From NCBI RefSeq assembly GCF_014633365.1, contig NC_068351.1:3954879-4018878 (forward strand): a DNA stretch of 64,000 bases, in the 5' to 3' direction. The position numbers and the translations under genes were made by a program. The stretch comes from Diospyros lotus (Eukaryota > Streptophyta > Magnoliopsida > Ericales > Ebenaceae). Below are positions 1 to 12,502 of the stretch, in pieces. The notes under the pieces were generated by a model. The model ran no database searches, was not told the DNA's origin, and worked only from the letters and a program-made list of their open reading frames with translations. Position 1 is the stretch's first letter. Every line of letters starts with the position of its first letter.

Positions 1-446
1 AGTGCAGTTTTTTGACCAAACCAGACCACGGTCTGGTGTGGTTTGATTTGGTGTGGTTTACTGCGATTTAAAAATCTGGTACAAGTGAACCTTAAAATTA
101 CTTAAAATGCCACTTAAAAATGATAAATAAAGACACAAATATTGGTAAATAAAGACAATTAAAGGTAAATAAATAGGAATAGAAAATAAAGACAAAACAG
201 TGTAATTCAACATACAACATTTCAACATTGTAAGTAGAGAATAACCTATTTAGCAATAATAATTTTTTTATAAATATTTTTTATATTTTCTTGGGCGGTT
301 CGCTCTAAAACCGAACCACCAACTGTACAAATAGTAAACCACGCGATTTGTAGAGCGTCCAAACCGTTTTCGACCGCAAAAATAAAAAATCAATCAATTT
401 GGTCTGGCCGATTTTCGTGGTGCACCAGTTTTTTTGAACACCCCTA
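1..446. mobile_element. Truncated hAT-like MITE inserted in the satellite
   Basis: The segment is unlike the flanking satellite and ends at TTGAACACCCCTA around 446, after which the satellite resumes in mid-monomer (ATATTGATATTTC). The inverted end, TAGGGGTGTTCAAAAA, resembles the ends of plant hAT-type MITEs. The interior holds imperfect inverted copies of a CCAAACCAGACCACGG / GGTTCGGTTTTAG-like motif. The left end lies outside the window, so neither the TSD nor the second TIR can be checked. No coding potential is visible. Confidence 0.5.
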
Positions 447-3400
447 ATATTGATATTTCTGAAACGATTTCCTTTCTGAAAAGTCAACAAAAAAAAATAT
501 TTTAAGTATCTTTTTCAATTTCAAAAACATTTTAGAGTTGTTTTGTAATATTAAAAATATATCAAAAGCACATTTCCATCCACGAAGCGGTTAGAGTTTG
601 GCTATCACAACTTTTTACCTTCTTACAGAATATTTTAATTTCTACAAGGCACAAAAATGACTTTGAGGCGACATATTGATATTTCTAAAACTTTTCTGCT
701 TCTGAAACATCAAAATTTATTAAAAAAAATAATATTTTCAGCTAGTTTTTTCAATTTTAGAAATATTTCACAGCCATTTTGTAATGATAGGAATATATCG
801 AAAACAAGTTTCCGTCCACGAAGGGGATAGGGCTAGGCAATCATAATTTTTTATCATTCTACATAATATTTTAATTTCTATGAAGCACAAAAATGTCTCT
901 GAGCGCCACATTGATATTTCTGAAACATTTTCATTTATAAAACATCAAAAAAAATATAAAAAAATTAAGATAGTTTTTTCAACTACAAAAACATTTTAGA
1001 TCTATTTTATAATATTATAAATATATTGAAAATGTGTTTATGTCTATAAAGTCGTTAGAGTTTGGCTATCACAATTTTTTATTGTCCTGTAGAATATTTT
1101 AATTTATATAAAGCACGAAAATGTCTTCGAGGCACCGTATTGATATTTTAGAAAAGTTTTCATTTCTGAAACTTCAAAAAATTTCAAAAAAAAAAAACAT
1201 TTTCAAGTAGTTTTCAAATTAGAAATATTTTAGGGTCATTTTGTAATATTAAGAATATATCTGTCCGTGAAAAGGTTAGAGCTTGGCTATTGCAATTTTT
1301 TCCTATCCTACAGAATATTTTAAATTCTACGAAGCATGGAAATGTCACCGAGGCAACATGTTGATATTTTTGAAATTTTTCTGTTTTTGAAATGTCAATT
1401 TTGCAATTTTTTTTTTCAATTTATAAATATTTCAGAGTTGTTATATAATACTAGGAATATATTGAAAACACATTTCCATTCACCAATGGGTTAAAACTTA
1501 GCTATCACGATTTATTAATTTCTACGAATCACAAAAATGTCTCTGAGACACTATAGTGATATTTCTTAAACATTTCTAAAACATCAAAAAATGTCAAAAA
1601 AATATTTTCATCAGTTTTTTCAATTTTAGAAGCATTTTATAGTCGTTTTATAATATTAGGAATATATCGAAAATACGTTTCCATCCACGAAGAGATTAAA
1701 GCTTGGCTATCACAATTTTTTTTCTCAAAAATGTCTCTGAGGCGTCATGTTGATATTTCTGAAACGTTTCCATTTCTAAAAGATCAAAAAATGTCAAAAA
1801 AACTATTTTCAAGCAGTTTTTTCAATTTACAAACATTTCATTATCGTTTAATAATATTAAGAATATATTGAAAACACGTTTCCATCCACGAACGTGTTAA
1901 ACCTTGGCTATCTCAATTTTTTACCCTCCTAAGAATATTTTAATTTCTAGGAAATACAAAAATGTCTCTGAGATGGCACATTAATATTTTTAAAACGTTT
2001 TCAATTCTCAAACATCAAATATGTATATCAAAAAAACACTTTTAGACAAAATTTTCAATTTCAAGAAATATTTTCAAGCCATTTTGTAATATTATATATA
2101 AAAAAACACTTTTAGACAAAAAAATTCAATTTCAAAAATATTTTAAAGCCATTTTGTAATATTAGAACTTTATCAAAAAACGTTTCATCAACAAAGGGAT
2201 TGAAGCCTGGCTATCAAAAATTTTTATCTTCCAATAGAATATTTTAATTTCTATGAAATACAGATATGCCTTCAAGGTGCCATATTAATATTTCTAAAAC
2301 ATTTCCATTTCTAAAATGTAAAAAAAAAATTATTGCAAAATTTTCAATTTTAGAAATATTTTAGATCCATTTTATAATATTAAGAATATATCGAAAATAC
2401 ATTTCCATCCACAAATGGATTAGAGGTCAGCTATCATATTTTTTTACCTTTCCACATAATATTTTAATTTTTACGAAGCACGGAAATGCCTCTGAAAGGT
2501 CATATTAATGTTTTTGAAACGTTTCCATTAATAAAATGTCAAAAAATATATAAAAAAATAATAATTTTTGGTAGTTTTCACAATTTTGAAATATTATAAA
2601 GTCATTTTGTAATATTAGAAATTTATCAAAAATATTTTTTTTCTGTCCACAAAGGATTAGAACTTGCCTATCACAATTTTTTACTTTTCTAAAGAATATT
2701 TTAATTTATACGAAATATGAAAATATCTCCAAGACGCCATATTGATATTTTTGAAACGATTTCATTTTCGAAACGTAAAAAATGTCACCAAAAAAAAAAT
2801 TCAGGTATCTTTTTCAATTTCAAAAGCATTTTTATGGTAGTTTTATAATATTAGGAATATATCGAAAACTCATTTCTGCCCACGAAGGGCTTAAAGCTTG
2901 GCTATTACAATACTTTATCTTCTTACAGAATATTTTAATTTTTACAAAGCACAAAAATAACTTCGAGGCGACATTGATATTTCTGAAACTTTTTCTTTTT
3001 TGAAACAAAACAAATTATCAAAAAAAAAATATTTTCATCCAATTTTTTTAAATTCAAAAATATTTTAGAGTTGTTTTGTAATATTAGGAATATATCGAAA
3101 AAAGGTTTCCATCCACGGAGGGTTCATGGCTTGGCTATCACATTTTTTTACCGTTTTGTAGAATATTTAATTTCTACAAAGCACAGAAATGCCTTCGAAG
3201 TGCCACATCGATATTTCTAAGACATTTCTATTTCTAAAACATCAAAAAAAAAAAAAAATTGACGTAGTTTTTTCAATTTCAAAAATATTTTAGAGCCATT
3301 TTTTAAAACTAGAAATATATTGAAAACATGTTTACGTGTATGAAGAGGTTAGAACTTGGCTATCACAATTTTTTACAGTCCTATCGAGAATTTTAATTTC

Positions 3401-6297
3401 TACGAAGTACAAAAATGTCTTTCAAGCGTCATATTGATATTTCTAAAACGTCAAAAAATATTAAAAAATATTTTCAGTCAGTTTTTCAATTTTAAAAACA
3501 TTTTAGAGCCATTTTGTAATATTATGAATATATCGAAAACATGTTTCCGTCTATGAAGGGGTTAGAGCTTAGTTATCACAATTTTGTACATGTCTCAAAA
3601 TATTTTAATTTCTACAAAGTAAAGAAATGTCTCCGAGGTGACATATTGATATTTTTGAAACATTTATGTTTCTGAAATGTCAAAAAATATAGAAAAACAT
3701 TTTCAGCCAATTTTTTCAATTCCAGAAATATTTTTGAGCCGTTTTGTAATATTAGAAATATATCAAAAATATATTTCCGTTCACGAAGGTTTTAGAGCTT
3801 GGCTATCACAATTATTTACTTTTTAAAGAATATTTTAATTTCTACGAAGCACGAAAATGTCTATGAGCTGCCATATTCTATTTTTGAAACATAAAAAATA
3901 ACAAAAACAACTTTTTTAGGGCAATTTTTTCAATTTCAAAAATATTTTTGAGGCGTTTTGTAATATTATGAATATATAGAAAGTACATTTTCATCCATGA
4001 AGGGGTTAGAGCTTGGCTATAAATTTTTTTACCTTTCTACATAATATTTTAATTTCTACAAAGCACGTAAATGTCTCTGAGGTGACACATTGATATTTTT
4101 TAAACGTTTTCACTTCTAAAACCTCAAAAAAAAGTAAATATATATTTTAGGCAAATTTTCAATTTCAAAAATATTTTAAAGTCGTTTTGTAATATTATAA
4201 ATATATTAAAAACATGTTTCCGCCTATGAAGAGGTTAGAGCTTGGTTATCACAATTTTTCACCATCCTATAGAATATTTTAATCTCTACAAACCATGAAA
4301 TGTCTCCGAGACATCACATTGATCTTTCTACATCGTTTTCGTTCCAAAAATATCAAAAAATATTTTCAGCCTATTTTTCAATATAAAAAATACTTTAGAT
4401 CTATTTTGTAATATTAAGAATATATCAAAAGCAAGTTTTCATCCACAAGGGGGTTATAGCTTGGTTAACACAATTTATTATCTGCCCACGTAATATTTTA
4501 ATTTTTACGAAGCACGAATATGTCTCTGAGGCACCACATTGATATTTCTAAAACATTTATGTTTTTGAAACATAAAAAAAAACATTGGAGCCAGTTTTTC
4601 AATTTCAAAAACATTTTAGAGTCGTTTTGTAATATTAGCAATGTATTGAAAATATGTTTCCGTCCACGAAGGGTTTACAGCTTTGCTATAACAATTTTTT
4701 ACCTTCCTCCAAAATATTTTAATTTCTACGAAACATTAAAATGTTTCTAGGGTAGCATATTGATATTTTTGAAACGTTTCTATTTCTGAAAAGTAAAAAA
4801 ATGTCAAAAAAAAATATTTTCAGACAGTTTTTTAATCTCTGAAATATTTTAAGGCCATTTTGTAATATTATGAATATATCGAAGACACGTTTCCTTCCAC
4901 GAAGGGGTTAGAGCTTGGCTATCACATTTTTTTACCTTCCTAAAGACTATTTTAATTTCTACAAAGCATGGAAATGTCTATGATGCGCTATATTGATATT
5001 TCTGAAACTTTTCCATTTCTAAACATCCAAAAATGTGGAAAAAATATTTTTTGCCAATTTTTTAATCGCAAAAACATTTTAGAGTCATTTTGTAATATTA
5101 GGAATAGATTGAAAACACGTTTGCGTCCATGAAGGGGTTAGAGCTTGGTGATCACAAATTTTAATCTCGCTACATAATATTTTATTTTCTACGAAGCACG
5201 AAAATGTCTTTAAGGTGCCATATTAATATTTTTGAAACATTTCCATTCTTGAAACGTCAAATATTATATTAAAAAACACATTTAGGCAGTTTTTTCAACT
5301 TCAAGTACATTTTAAAGTCATTTTGTAATATTAGGAATATATTGAAAACATATTTATGTCCATGAAGCGGTTATAGTTTGGCTATCAGAATTTTTTATCT
5401 TTCTACAGAATATTTTAATTTCTATTAACCATAGAAATGTCTCTGATGCATCATATTGATATTTTTGAAACATTTTTGCTTCTGAAACATCAAAAAAATA
5501 TTTTTAGACAATTTTTAAATTTCATAAACATTTTAGAACCATTTTGTTATATTAGTAATATATCAAAAACAAGTTTCCATCCACGAAGGGGTTAGAGTTT
5601 GGCTATGACAATTTTTTATCTCCCTACAAAATATTTTAATTTCTACAAATAACGAAAATGTCTCAAATGCACCATATTTATATTTCTAAAATGTTAGAAA
5701 ATGTCAAAGAAAACATTTTCAGGTAATTTTCAATTTTAGAAACATTTTAGAGCATTTTTGTAATATTTGGAAGATATCAAAAACACATTTCCGTCCACGA
5801 ATGGGTTAGAGCTTGGCTATCAAATTTTTTTACCTTCCTACATAATATATTACTTTGTACGAAGCACTAAAATGAATTTGAGGCACCATATTCATATTTC
5901 TGAAACATTTCCGTTTTTGAAATGCAAAAAAATATCAAAAGAATAAAACATTGTGAGGCAATTTTTTCAATCTTAGAACATTTTATAGCTGTTTTTAATA
6001 TTAAGAACGTCCACAAAGGGGTTAAAGCTTGGTTATGACAATTTTTTACCTTCTTATAGAATGTTTTAATTTCTATGAAGTACGAAAATGTCTTCGATGC
6101 ACCATATTGATATTTGTGAAACTTTTTCATATCTGAAATATAAAAAAAATAAAACATTTTCATGCAATCTTTTCAATTTCAAAAACTTTTTATCACCGTT
6201 TGTTAATATTATGAATATATCGAAAGCACGTTTTCGCCCCCACAAAGAGGTTAGAGCTTGGCTATCACATTTTTTTTACTTTCATACAAAATATTTT
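447..6297. repeat. Tandem satellite array, about 227-bp monomers (block 1)
   Basis: About 26 degenerate head-to-tail units are visible. Landmarks recurring once per unit are GTCCACGAAGGGGTTAGAGC, TTGGCTATCACAATTTTTTA, AATATTTTAATTTCTACGAA and TTTTGTAATATTAGGAATAT. The first landmark near 577 and its last copy near 6245 are 25 intervals apart, giving a mean period of about 227 bp. Units differ by many substitutions and short indels, as expected of an old array no longer being homogenised. Short open frames inside it are chance products. Its chromosomal role (pericentromeric or interstitial) cannot be told from the sequence. Confidence 0.9.
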
Positions 6298-7035
6298 TGT
6301 AACATCTCGAAATTTGGGAGATAAATAATGATTATTAATTTTGGTATTTGAAGTCATTATGAAATATTTGAGGAATTAAGAGAAAATGTTTATTTATGTT
6401 ATTTTGAGGAAATGGGTAATTAAGGTAATTAATTATTTTATTTCAGAGTATTTATGGAAATAGTAAAATGAATTAATTTAGTGGATTTTTAGAAATTTGA
6501 GGGTAAGTGGGATTCTCTTATGTTTCGAGGTATTAGTGTAATTAAACATGGGGTGCAAGTGAGGTTTTCAAAAGTGTTGGGGCGCTGGTGAAATTTTAGG
6601 AAATGGGTCGTGGGATTCCTTTATAATTAATGGGGAGGTGCTTAATTAATGAGGAAGCAGCCAGCCCAGCTAGTTGTGTGCATGCATGGGATAGTGGAGG
6701 TCGCGGGTACGATTCAGGCAACAGGGATGTGGGTGCGAGGAATTTGGCTGATTTTAATTAGCCTCTAGGTGCCGAAAAGGCGTCGTTTTGGCTGGGGCAG
6801 TGGCAACCATCCGGGGCAGCAAGGCGCGCTCTCAGCCGTCTATTTTTCTTACCTGAGAAGCCTCTATTTTGCTTCATTTTTAAGGCTAATTTTAGCTATT
6901 TTGTGAGCAGAAGATGAAGAAGAAATAAGAGGAAGGAGCATGGGCCGCGAGCAACGAAGGAAGAAAGAAAAAAAATTAGAAAATGGAAGAAAAATTAGGA
7001 AATTTTGGGATTATTCGATGCTAAAGGTAGCCAAG

Positions 7036-7674
7036 TGTAACATCCCGTTCGAGCGATAGGAAGGACTGAAACAACTTACCCTGATGGGCCTACACGAACT
7101 TCCCAGGGGGGTCACCCATCCGTGGATTGCCCCAGGTCAAGCACGCTTAACTTGTGAGTTCTTTGCCAACATTCAGCCCAAAAGGTATCCAGCTGGTGTT
7201 GTTTCCTTTCTTACACTATCCTCGATATATTCTAACTTCTCTGGGCTCTCGGGGTATTACATTCTCCCCCCCTTAAGCACATGACGTCCTCGTCATGCGA
7301 CCTTACAACTAGTCCCAGATCTTCTCCCCTTGGGGGCTGCTATCCTAGAAGCCTGCCAGAAGCCGCTCCTTGTACAGGCCCTCGAGCCCCGGCGCCACTC
7401 CCCGCCCTCATCGGACCGCTTTCGCCAAGGGTCGGCTCTGATACCATTTGTAACATCCCGTTCGAGCGATAGGAAGGACTGGAACAACTTACCCTGATGG
7501 GCCTACACGAACTTCCCAGGGGGGTCACCCATCCCTGGATTGCCCCAGGTCAAGCACGCTTAACTTGTGAGTTCTTTGCCAACATTCAGCCCAAAAGGTA
7601 TCCAACTGGTGTTGTTTCCTTTCTTACACTATCCTCGATATATTCTAACTTCTCTGGGCTCTCGGGGTATTACA
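7036..7674 (-). mobile_element. Cassandra TRIM retrotransposon with 5S-rRNA-like LTRs
   Basis: Two 226-bp direct repeats (7036-7261 and 7449-7674) enclose 187 bp. On the - strand each LTR begins TGTAATACCCCGAGAG and ends GGGATGTTACA. The right LTR is followed by TGGTATCAGAGCC, the initiator-Met tRNA primer-binding site (7435-7446 region), and the left LTR is preceded by a purine run AAGGGGGGGAGAA (7262-7274). Each LTR holds a 5S rRNA-derived stretch on -, with AGTTAAGCGTGCTTG (A-box region) and GGATGGGTGACC (C-box region). This is the hallmark of Cassandra, which carries a 5S-type RNA polymerase III promoter. It has no protein-coding capacity. The flanks, CCAAG on the left and TATTT on the right, are not a target-site duplication. 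Confidence 0.93.
7435..7447 (-). promoter_or_regulatory. Cassandra primer-binding site (tRNA-iMet type)
   Basis: The - strand reads TGGTATCAGAGCC directly inside the right-hand LTR with a two-base gap. It matches the complement of the 3' end of plant initiator methionine tRNA. It fixes the element's orientation as minus. Confidence 0.85.
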
Positions 7675-8081
7675 TATTTTGTGACCATATTGGCCTATAT
7701 CTCTTTCGCTTCCTTATAGCCACAATATACATTAAACAATTCACTAGAAAGAGTACTAAGTATAGAGTGACGGCAAACCTTATTTCCATACATCCACGCT
7801 TTAGCATTTGCGTTAGTTTTGGGTTCGGACAAAACCCATGCAACTCCATGCATGTCAAGTACTATAAACATTCTTTCTTGCCATCTCTTAAAATTCTCAC
7901 CACCAAAAACTTCAATTTTAGAGATGTTAGGAAAAGGCTTGGCATAAGGAATTGTAGGGACAACAACTGGTTGGACTGTAACAGTAGCAAAAGCGTTGGA
8001 AGCAGCAGGAACAATGGTTGTATCAACAGTATTGGCGTACTTAGGAGCAGCAGCAACAGAAGAAGTTGAGTCACCGTCCAT
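7675..8081 (-). pseudogene. Truncated copia Gag N-terminus (copy A)
   Basis: An ATG at 8081 opens a frame that matches the first ~130 residues of the copia polyprotein at 21786-25775 (MDGDSTS start, then the [14 protein letters not shown] and [12 protein letters not shown] stretches). The frame runs straight into the Cassandra LTR at 7674, so everything after residue ~129 of Gag, and all of pol, is missing. Between the ATG and the adjacent LTR (8100) there are only 18 nt, as in the full copy. It is a fragment with no expected function. Confidence 0.88.
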
Positions 8082-8099
8082 TGATAATATCCTTACGAT

Positions 8100-8555
8100 T
8101 GTAGGGAAAATGAATAGAACGGAGACCTAAACAGAATTAAAACACCCGAGGCGTGACACTGTCCTTAAGGATATTTTCCTATGGTAGGGTATCTCCCAGG
8201 ATTCAACGAGTTCATCCTCTTGGGGAGGGATAGAGAAACAGCAAAAAATATTAAACCCAGCAAGGAAAAGGTAGAAATAACAAGGAGAAGAAGCTTAGTT
8301 TTTTCTCTCCAGAATAGGGAATACAATAAGGTATTTATAGGCAAATATTAGATCTTCCAACAGCTAGTTTTTTTATTAAATGAGAGAATAATAAAGGCCT
8401 TTGTAACTAGTAGCTATTGGAGGAATATAAATATAGGAGTTATTAGAGTTTAAAGATAAAACTGATAGCTGTTAGGCCTTAATAAATATTCTAGCTGTTG
8501 AAGAAATTTAATTTCAAGAGTTAAAACCTTTTGAAATACTCTCATATATACAACA
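8100..8555 (-). repeat. Copia 5' LTR remnant (copy A)
   Basis: It matches the 458-bp copia LTRs at 20766-21223 and 25794-26251, from TGTAGGGAAAATG to CATATATACAACA. A 3-bp deletion (GAGGACACTG reads GACACTG) shortens it. It is followed by CTACC, a one-base variant of the CTGCC target duplication seen in copy B. This shows that the copia insertion predates the segmental duplication. Confidence 0.88.
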
Positions 8556-9247
8556 CTACCATGCCAAAGAGGGTGGCGGATGGTTGATGAGTATTATGAT
8601 TATGATATTGCATATGGTATCATTGAGCATATTGACATGTGTAAGCCTAAGAGCTGTTTGTATTTTGTTAAGCATGTGCATGTGTTGCATTGTGATATGG
8701 AACCTTTCATGAGAATACATACTGTAAAGAAAAGTAATGTGAATGTGAACATACATGACGGTGCACGGTATACAATATGAACTTGGCTCAAATGGCCATT
8801 TGCATAATTATGAATATGTGCCACACAAACTTGTGGAACCTGGTGTAAGTATACTGAATATATGCAATAACTTATGACATGATATGGGGAATGAATGCGG
8901 GAAGCCTTGTTAATACTAGTTGTGGAGAATGATTCCTCTTTTTTTTTAATTATGCTTGCTGAGTCTCGTGGCTCACTTTGTTTTAACATCATTCCAGGTT
9001 AAGGAAGGAAGGTTCGAGGTCAGATTCAGTGGTGTTGGATCCTTACCGATAGCCATGTGTACAGGGCTCTCTTGATTGAAAAGATCCTTAGAGGTGAGTA
9101 TGAGCAGGGGGCTCAGATGAGAGTGCTTCTTTAGATTTGTTTAGCTGATCTATGGTATGTATGTAAGAGCCCTTGATATGTATAATTTTAATCAATTTGT
9201 TTCCGCTGAAATAAATAAAAATAAAGTTGAAAATCTGGGTCGTTACA

Positions 9248-12142
9248 ATTTTAATTTTTAAAAAGCACAAAAATGTTTTTGAAGCACCATATTGATATTT
9301 CCACATCGTTTTCATCTTTGAAATGTCAAAAATAGTTAAAAAAAAACTTTTCAATCCATTTTTTCAATTACAAAAACATTTTACACTAGTTTTTTAATAT
9401 TAGGAATATATGGAAAATACATTTCAGTCCACGAAGGGATTATAGCTTGACTATTATAATTTTTTACTTTTTTATAAAATATTTTAATTTCTAGGAAGCA
9501 CAAAAATATCTCTGAGGGGTCACATTGATATTTTTGAAATATTTTCATTTTTGAAACGTCAAAATATATCCCAAAAAAATATTTCGAGGCAGATTTTTTA
9601 ATTTAAAAAAATTTTAGAGTCATTTTGTAATATTAGCAATATATTAAAAATATTTTTTTATCCATGAATGAGTTAGAGCTTGGCTATCACAATTTTTTTC
9701 CTTTCTACAGAATATTTTAATTTTTTCAAAGCACGAAAATGTTTTTAAGGTGCCATATTAAGATTTCCAAATCATTTTCATCTTTGAAATGTCAAAAAAG
9801 AAACTTTTTCAGCCAGTCTTTTCAATTTTAAAAATATTTTACACCAATTTTTTAATAGAAAAAATATATCAAAAATACATTTCTAACCATGAAGGGGTTA
9901 GAGCTTGACTATCACAATTTTTTATATTCTTATAGAATATTTTAATTTCAATGAAGCACAAAAATGTCTCTGAGGCGCCACATTGATGTTTCTAAAATGT
10001 TTCCATTTTTGAAACGTCAAAAAATATCAAACAACAATATTTGGAGACAATTTTTTTAATTTAAAAACTTTTTAGAGTCATTTTGTAATATTAGCAATAT
10101 ATCAAAAACACATTTTATATCCACGACTTGGCTATCAACATTTTTTACCTTTCTATAGAGTATCTATATTTCTATGAAACATGAAAATATCTATGAATCA
10201 GCATATTATATTTCTAAAATATTTCAATTTTTGAAACATCAAAAAATATATTTTAGACATTTTTTCTATTTCAAAATAGTTTTAGAGTCATTTTGTATTA
10301 TTATGAATATGTTGAAATCATGTTTTCATCCACTAAGGGGTTAGAGGTTAGCTATCACAACTTTTTACCTTCGTAGAGAATATTTTAATTTCTACAATGC
10401 ACGAAAATGTTTCAAAGGCACCATATCAATATTTTCAAATCCTTCTCATTTTTGAAACATAAAAAAATGACAAAAAGGATATTTTCATTCAGTTTTTTCA
10501 ATTTCAAAAACATTTAGAGCCATTTTTTAATATTAGAAATGTATCGAAAATACGTTTCCGTACACGGAGGGGTTAAAGCTTGACTATAACAATTTTTTAT
10601 CTTCTGATAGAATATTTTAATCTATACAAAGCATGAAAATGTCTCTTAGGAGCCATATTGATATTTTTGAAATATTTCTGTTTTTGAAATGTCAAAAAAT
10701 ATTCAAAAAAAATATTTTCAGGCAGATTTTTAATGTCAAAAACATTTTATAGTCGTTTTGTAATATTAGCAATATATCAAAAATATGTTTACATCCACGA
10801 AGGGGTTAGTGCTAAGTTATCACAATTTTTTTACCATTCTACATAATATTTTAATTTTTGCAAATAACGAAAATGTCTTCGAGGCACCATATTGATATTT
10901 CTAAAACGTTTCTATTTCTGAAATGTCAAAAAATATATTAAAAAAATATTTTCAGCAATTTTTTTAATTTTAAAAACATTTTAGGGTCGTTTTGTATTAG
11001 TAAGAATGTATCGAAAATACATTTTCGTCCACGAAGGGGTTAAAGCTTGGCTATCACAATGTTTCCGAGCGTTATATATATTGATATTTATGAAACTTTT
11101 TCGTTTTTGAAATGTCAAAATAAGGTTGCATTCTTTTTGTTATTTTTAAGTCATTTTTAATTTTTTAAAATAATGAAAACGCGTTCTTTTTACAATTTTT
11201 AAAAATAAATTTTTGAAAATAAAAAAAAAAATATAAAGAAAACTCAAAACAACAAAAAGTTATTTTGAGTTTTTTCATCCAAAATAAATTTTAAACTCAA
11301 AACATATTTATTTATTTATTTATTCATATTTTATTATTGTAATGGAAAAAAATATTATAAAATTTATTAATTTAAAAATGTATACATTTTTTAATAATAT
11401 ATTAACATTAAATATTTTTAATTTACTGAATAATCAAATTTATTGAATAAAATATCATTAAAAAATTATTTTTAAATTTTCAAAAAGAACGTGTTTTCTT
11501 ATTTTTTATTTTCAGAAATAGTTTTTCAAAATGATAAAGAAAATGCTTTTTCAATTTTCTAAAAACAAACTATCAAAATAGAAAACTAAAAATGAATTTA
11601 AAACTCAAAATTGAAAATTGAAAATTGAAAAGTAAAGGGAACGCAACCCAATATTTTTAGGCAATTTTTCAATTTCAAAAACATTTTAGAAATATATCAA
11701 AAACATGTTTACATCCACAAAATGGTTAAAGCTTGACTATCACAATTTTTTACCTTTTTACATAATATTTTTGTGTCTACGAAGCACATAAATGTCTCCA
11801 AGGCGCCATATTCTTATTTCTGAAATGTCAAAAAATATAAAAAAAAAAATTTGGCAATCTTTTCAATTTCAAAAACATTTTAAAGTCGTTTTGTAATATT
11901 ATGAATATATCAAAAATACGTTTCCGTCCACAAAAGGTTATAGCTTGACTATCACAATTTTTTACATTTCTATAGAATATTTTAATTTCTAAGAAGTGTC
12001 TCCGAGGAGCTATATTGATATTTTTGAAATGTCAAAAAAATATTTTTCAGTAGTTTTTTTCAATTTTTAAAACATTTATAGTTGTTTTGTAATGTTAGGA
12101 ATATATCGAAAACACGTTTTCGTCCACGAAGAGGTTAGAACT
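9248..12142. repeat. Tandem satellite array (block 2, copy A)
   Basis: The same ~227-bp monomers continue on the far side of the solo LTR, beginning in mid-monomer (ATTTTAATTTTTAAAAAGCAC). The array is interrupted at 11124-11648 by an AT-rich MITE and stops at GAGGTTAGAACTT (12142), where another insertion starts. It corresponds to 26943-29899 in copy B. Confidence 0.88.
11124..11648. mobile_element. AT-rich MITE with GGTTGCATTC / GAACGCAACC ends (copy A)
   Basis: The ends form an imperfect terminal inverted repeat: GGTTGCATTCTTTTTGTTAT on the left, and on the right a GAAAAGTAAAGGGAACGCAACC tail read in reverse. The interior is AT-rich and foldback-like with AAAACTCAAAA / TTTTGAGTTTT inverted copies. 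It breaks a satellite monomer between GAAATGTCAAAA and AATATTTTTAGGC. The target duplication is unclear (perhaps CAA), so the superfamily is not assigned. The second copy, 28896-29412, is duplicated with the block. Confidence 0.6.
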
Positions 12143-12502
12143 TATGGGAGGGAGAGAGTAACAAAAAATTCACCTACTCTCCATAATTGATTGAATTTGT
12201 GAGGAGTGAACACAATGGTACATCAAACACCATAATTTATGGAGCACAAAAATAAGTTAAGCAAGAATAAAACAATAAACGCACGAGACAAACAATTTTT
12301 AACGTGAAAAATCCCTTCCAATGTAAAAGGGTAAAAACCACATAACCTAATCGTCCACTCCAAAACTCAACTATGAATAATAAGCAACCACAAGTAATTG
12401 TTCAACAGCAATAGCAGGTATACAACCTCAAATCAGCTAGCTATCATGAATTACTTCAAAGCTTAACACGAAAGAGAGACTAGAGAGATATCACTGACAT
12501 TA
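12143..12502. mobile_element. Left part of an unclassified insertion (cut by the duplication junction)
   Basis: The sequence departs from the satellite after GAGGTTAGAACTT and starts ATGGGAGGGAGAGAGTAAC. It matches 29900-30260 in copy B, where the same insertion continues to about 30704. In copy A it stops at GACATTA (12502) because the junction LTR begins there. It contains AACGTGAAAAATCCCTTCC and AAAGGGTAAAAACCAC, motifs that remind me of plant retrotransposon leader regions, but I cannot place the family. No coding potential is seen. Confidence 0.5.

Larger units (their letters stand above)
6298..9247 (+). mobile_element. Solo LTR, gypsy-like, copy A (carries nested elements)
   Basis: The unit starts TGTAACATCTCG and ends GGGTCGTTACA, and is flanked by a perfect 5-bp duplication ATTTT (6293-6297 and 9248-9252) in the middle of a satellite monomer. 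No internal coding region, PBS or PPT belonging to it is seen, so it is a solo LTR of about 2.6 kb originally. The Cassandra element (7036-7674) and a copia fragment (7675-8555) lie inside it. Near its right end are a TGAGTC-TCGT-GGCTCA hairpin (about 8956) and a TTTCCGCTG box (about 9200). The equivalent in copy B is 18851-26942. Confidence 0.85.
3183..12502 (+). repeat. Segmental duplication, copy A
   Basis: This block matches 15724-30260 almost base for base wherever both copies are present: satellite 3183-6297 with 15724-18850, solo LTR left part 6298-7035 with 18851-19588, copia 5' end and LTR 7675-8555 with 25372-26251, solo LTR right part with 26257-26942, and satellite plus the following insertion 9248-12502 with 26943-30260. 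Copy A is about 5.2 kb shorter because the DNA equivalent to 19589-25371 is missing and a Cassandra element sits at that point. The left edge (ACAGA at 3183) and right edge (CATTA ending at 12502) define the unit. Confidence 0.9.

Noticed and set aside
2782..6324. Recurrent 60-98-codon frames in the satellite encoding similar peptides
   Set aside because: They look alike only because the monomers are alike. The monomer length drifts, most units have a TAG after the ACGAAGGGGT block, and frames appear on both strands. No sign of a protein-coding repeat.
7084..7165. A 5S rRNA gene
   Set aside because: The 5S-like stretch is partial, present twice inside 226-bp direct repeats with PBS and PPT, and so belongs to Cassandra LTRs rather than to a 5S gene.
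447..12142. A CENP-B-box-like motif in the satellite (TTTCGTCCACGAAGGGG)
   Set aside because: It does not keep the required spacing of the consensus, and its first half varies between monomers. Not enough to claim centromere function.
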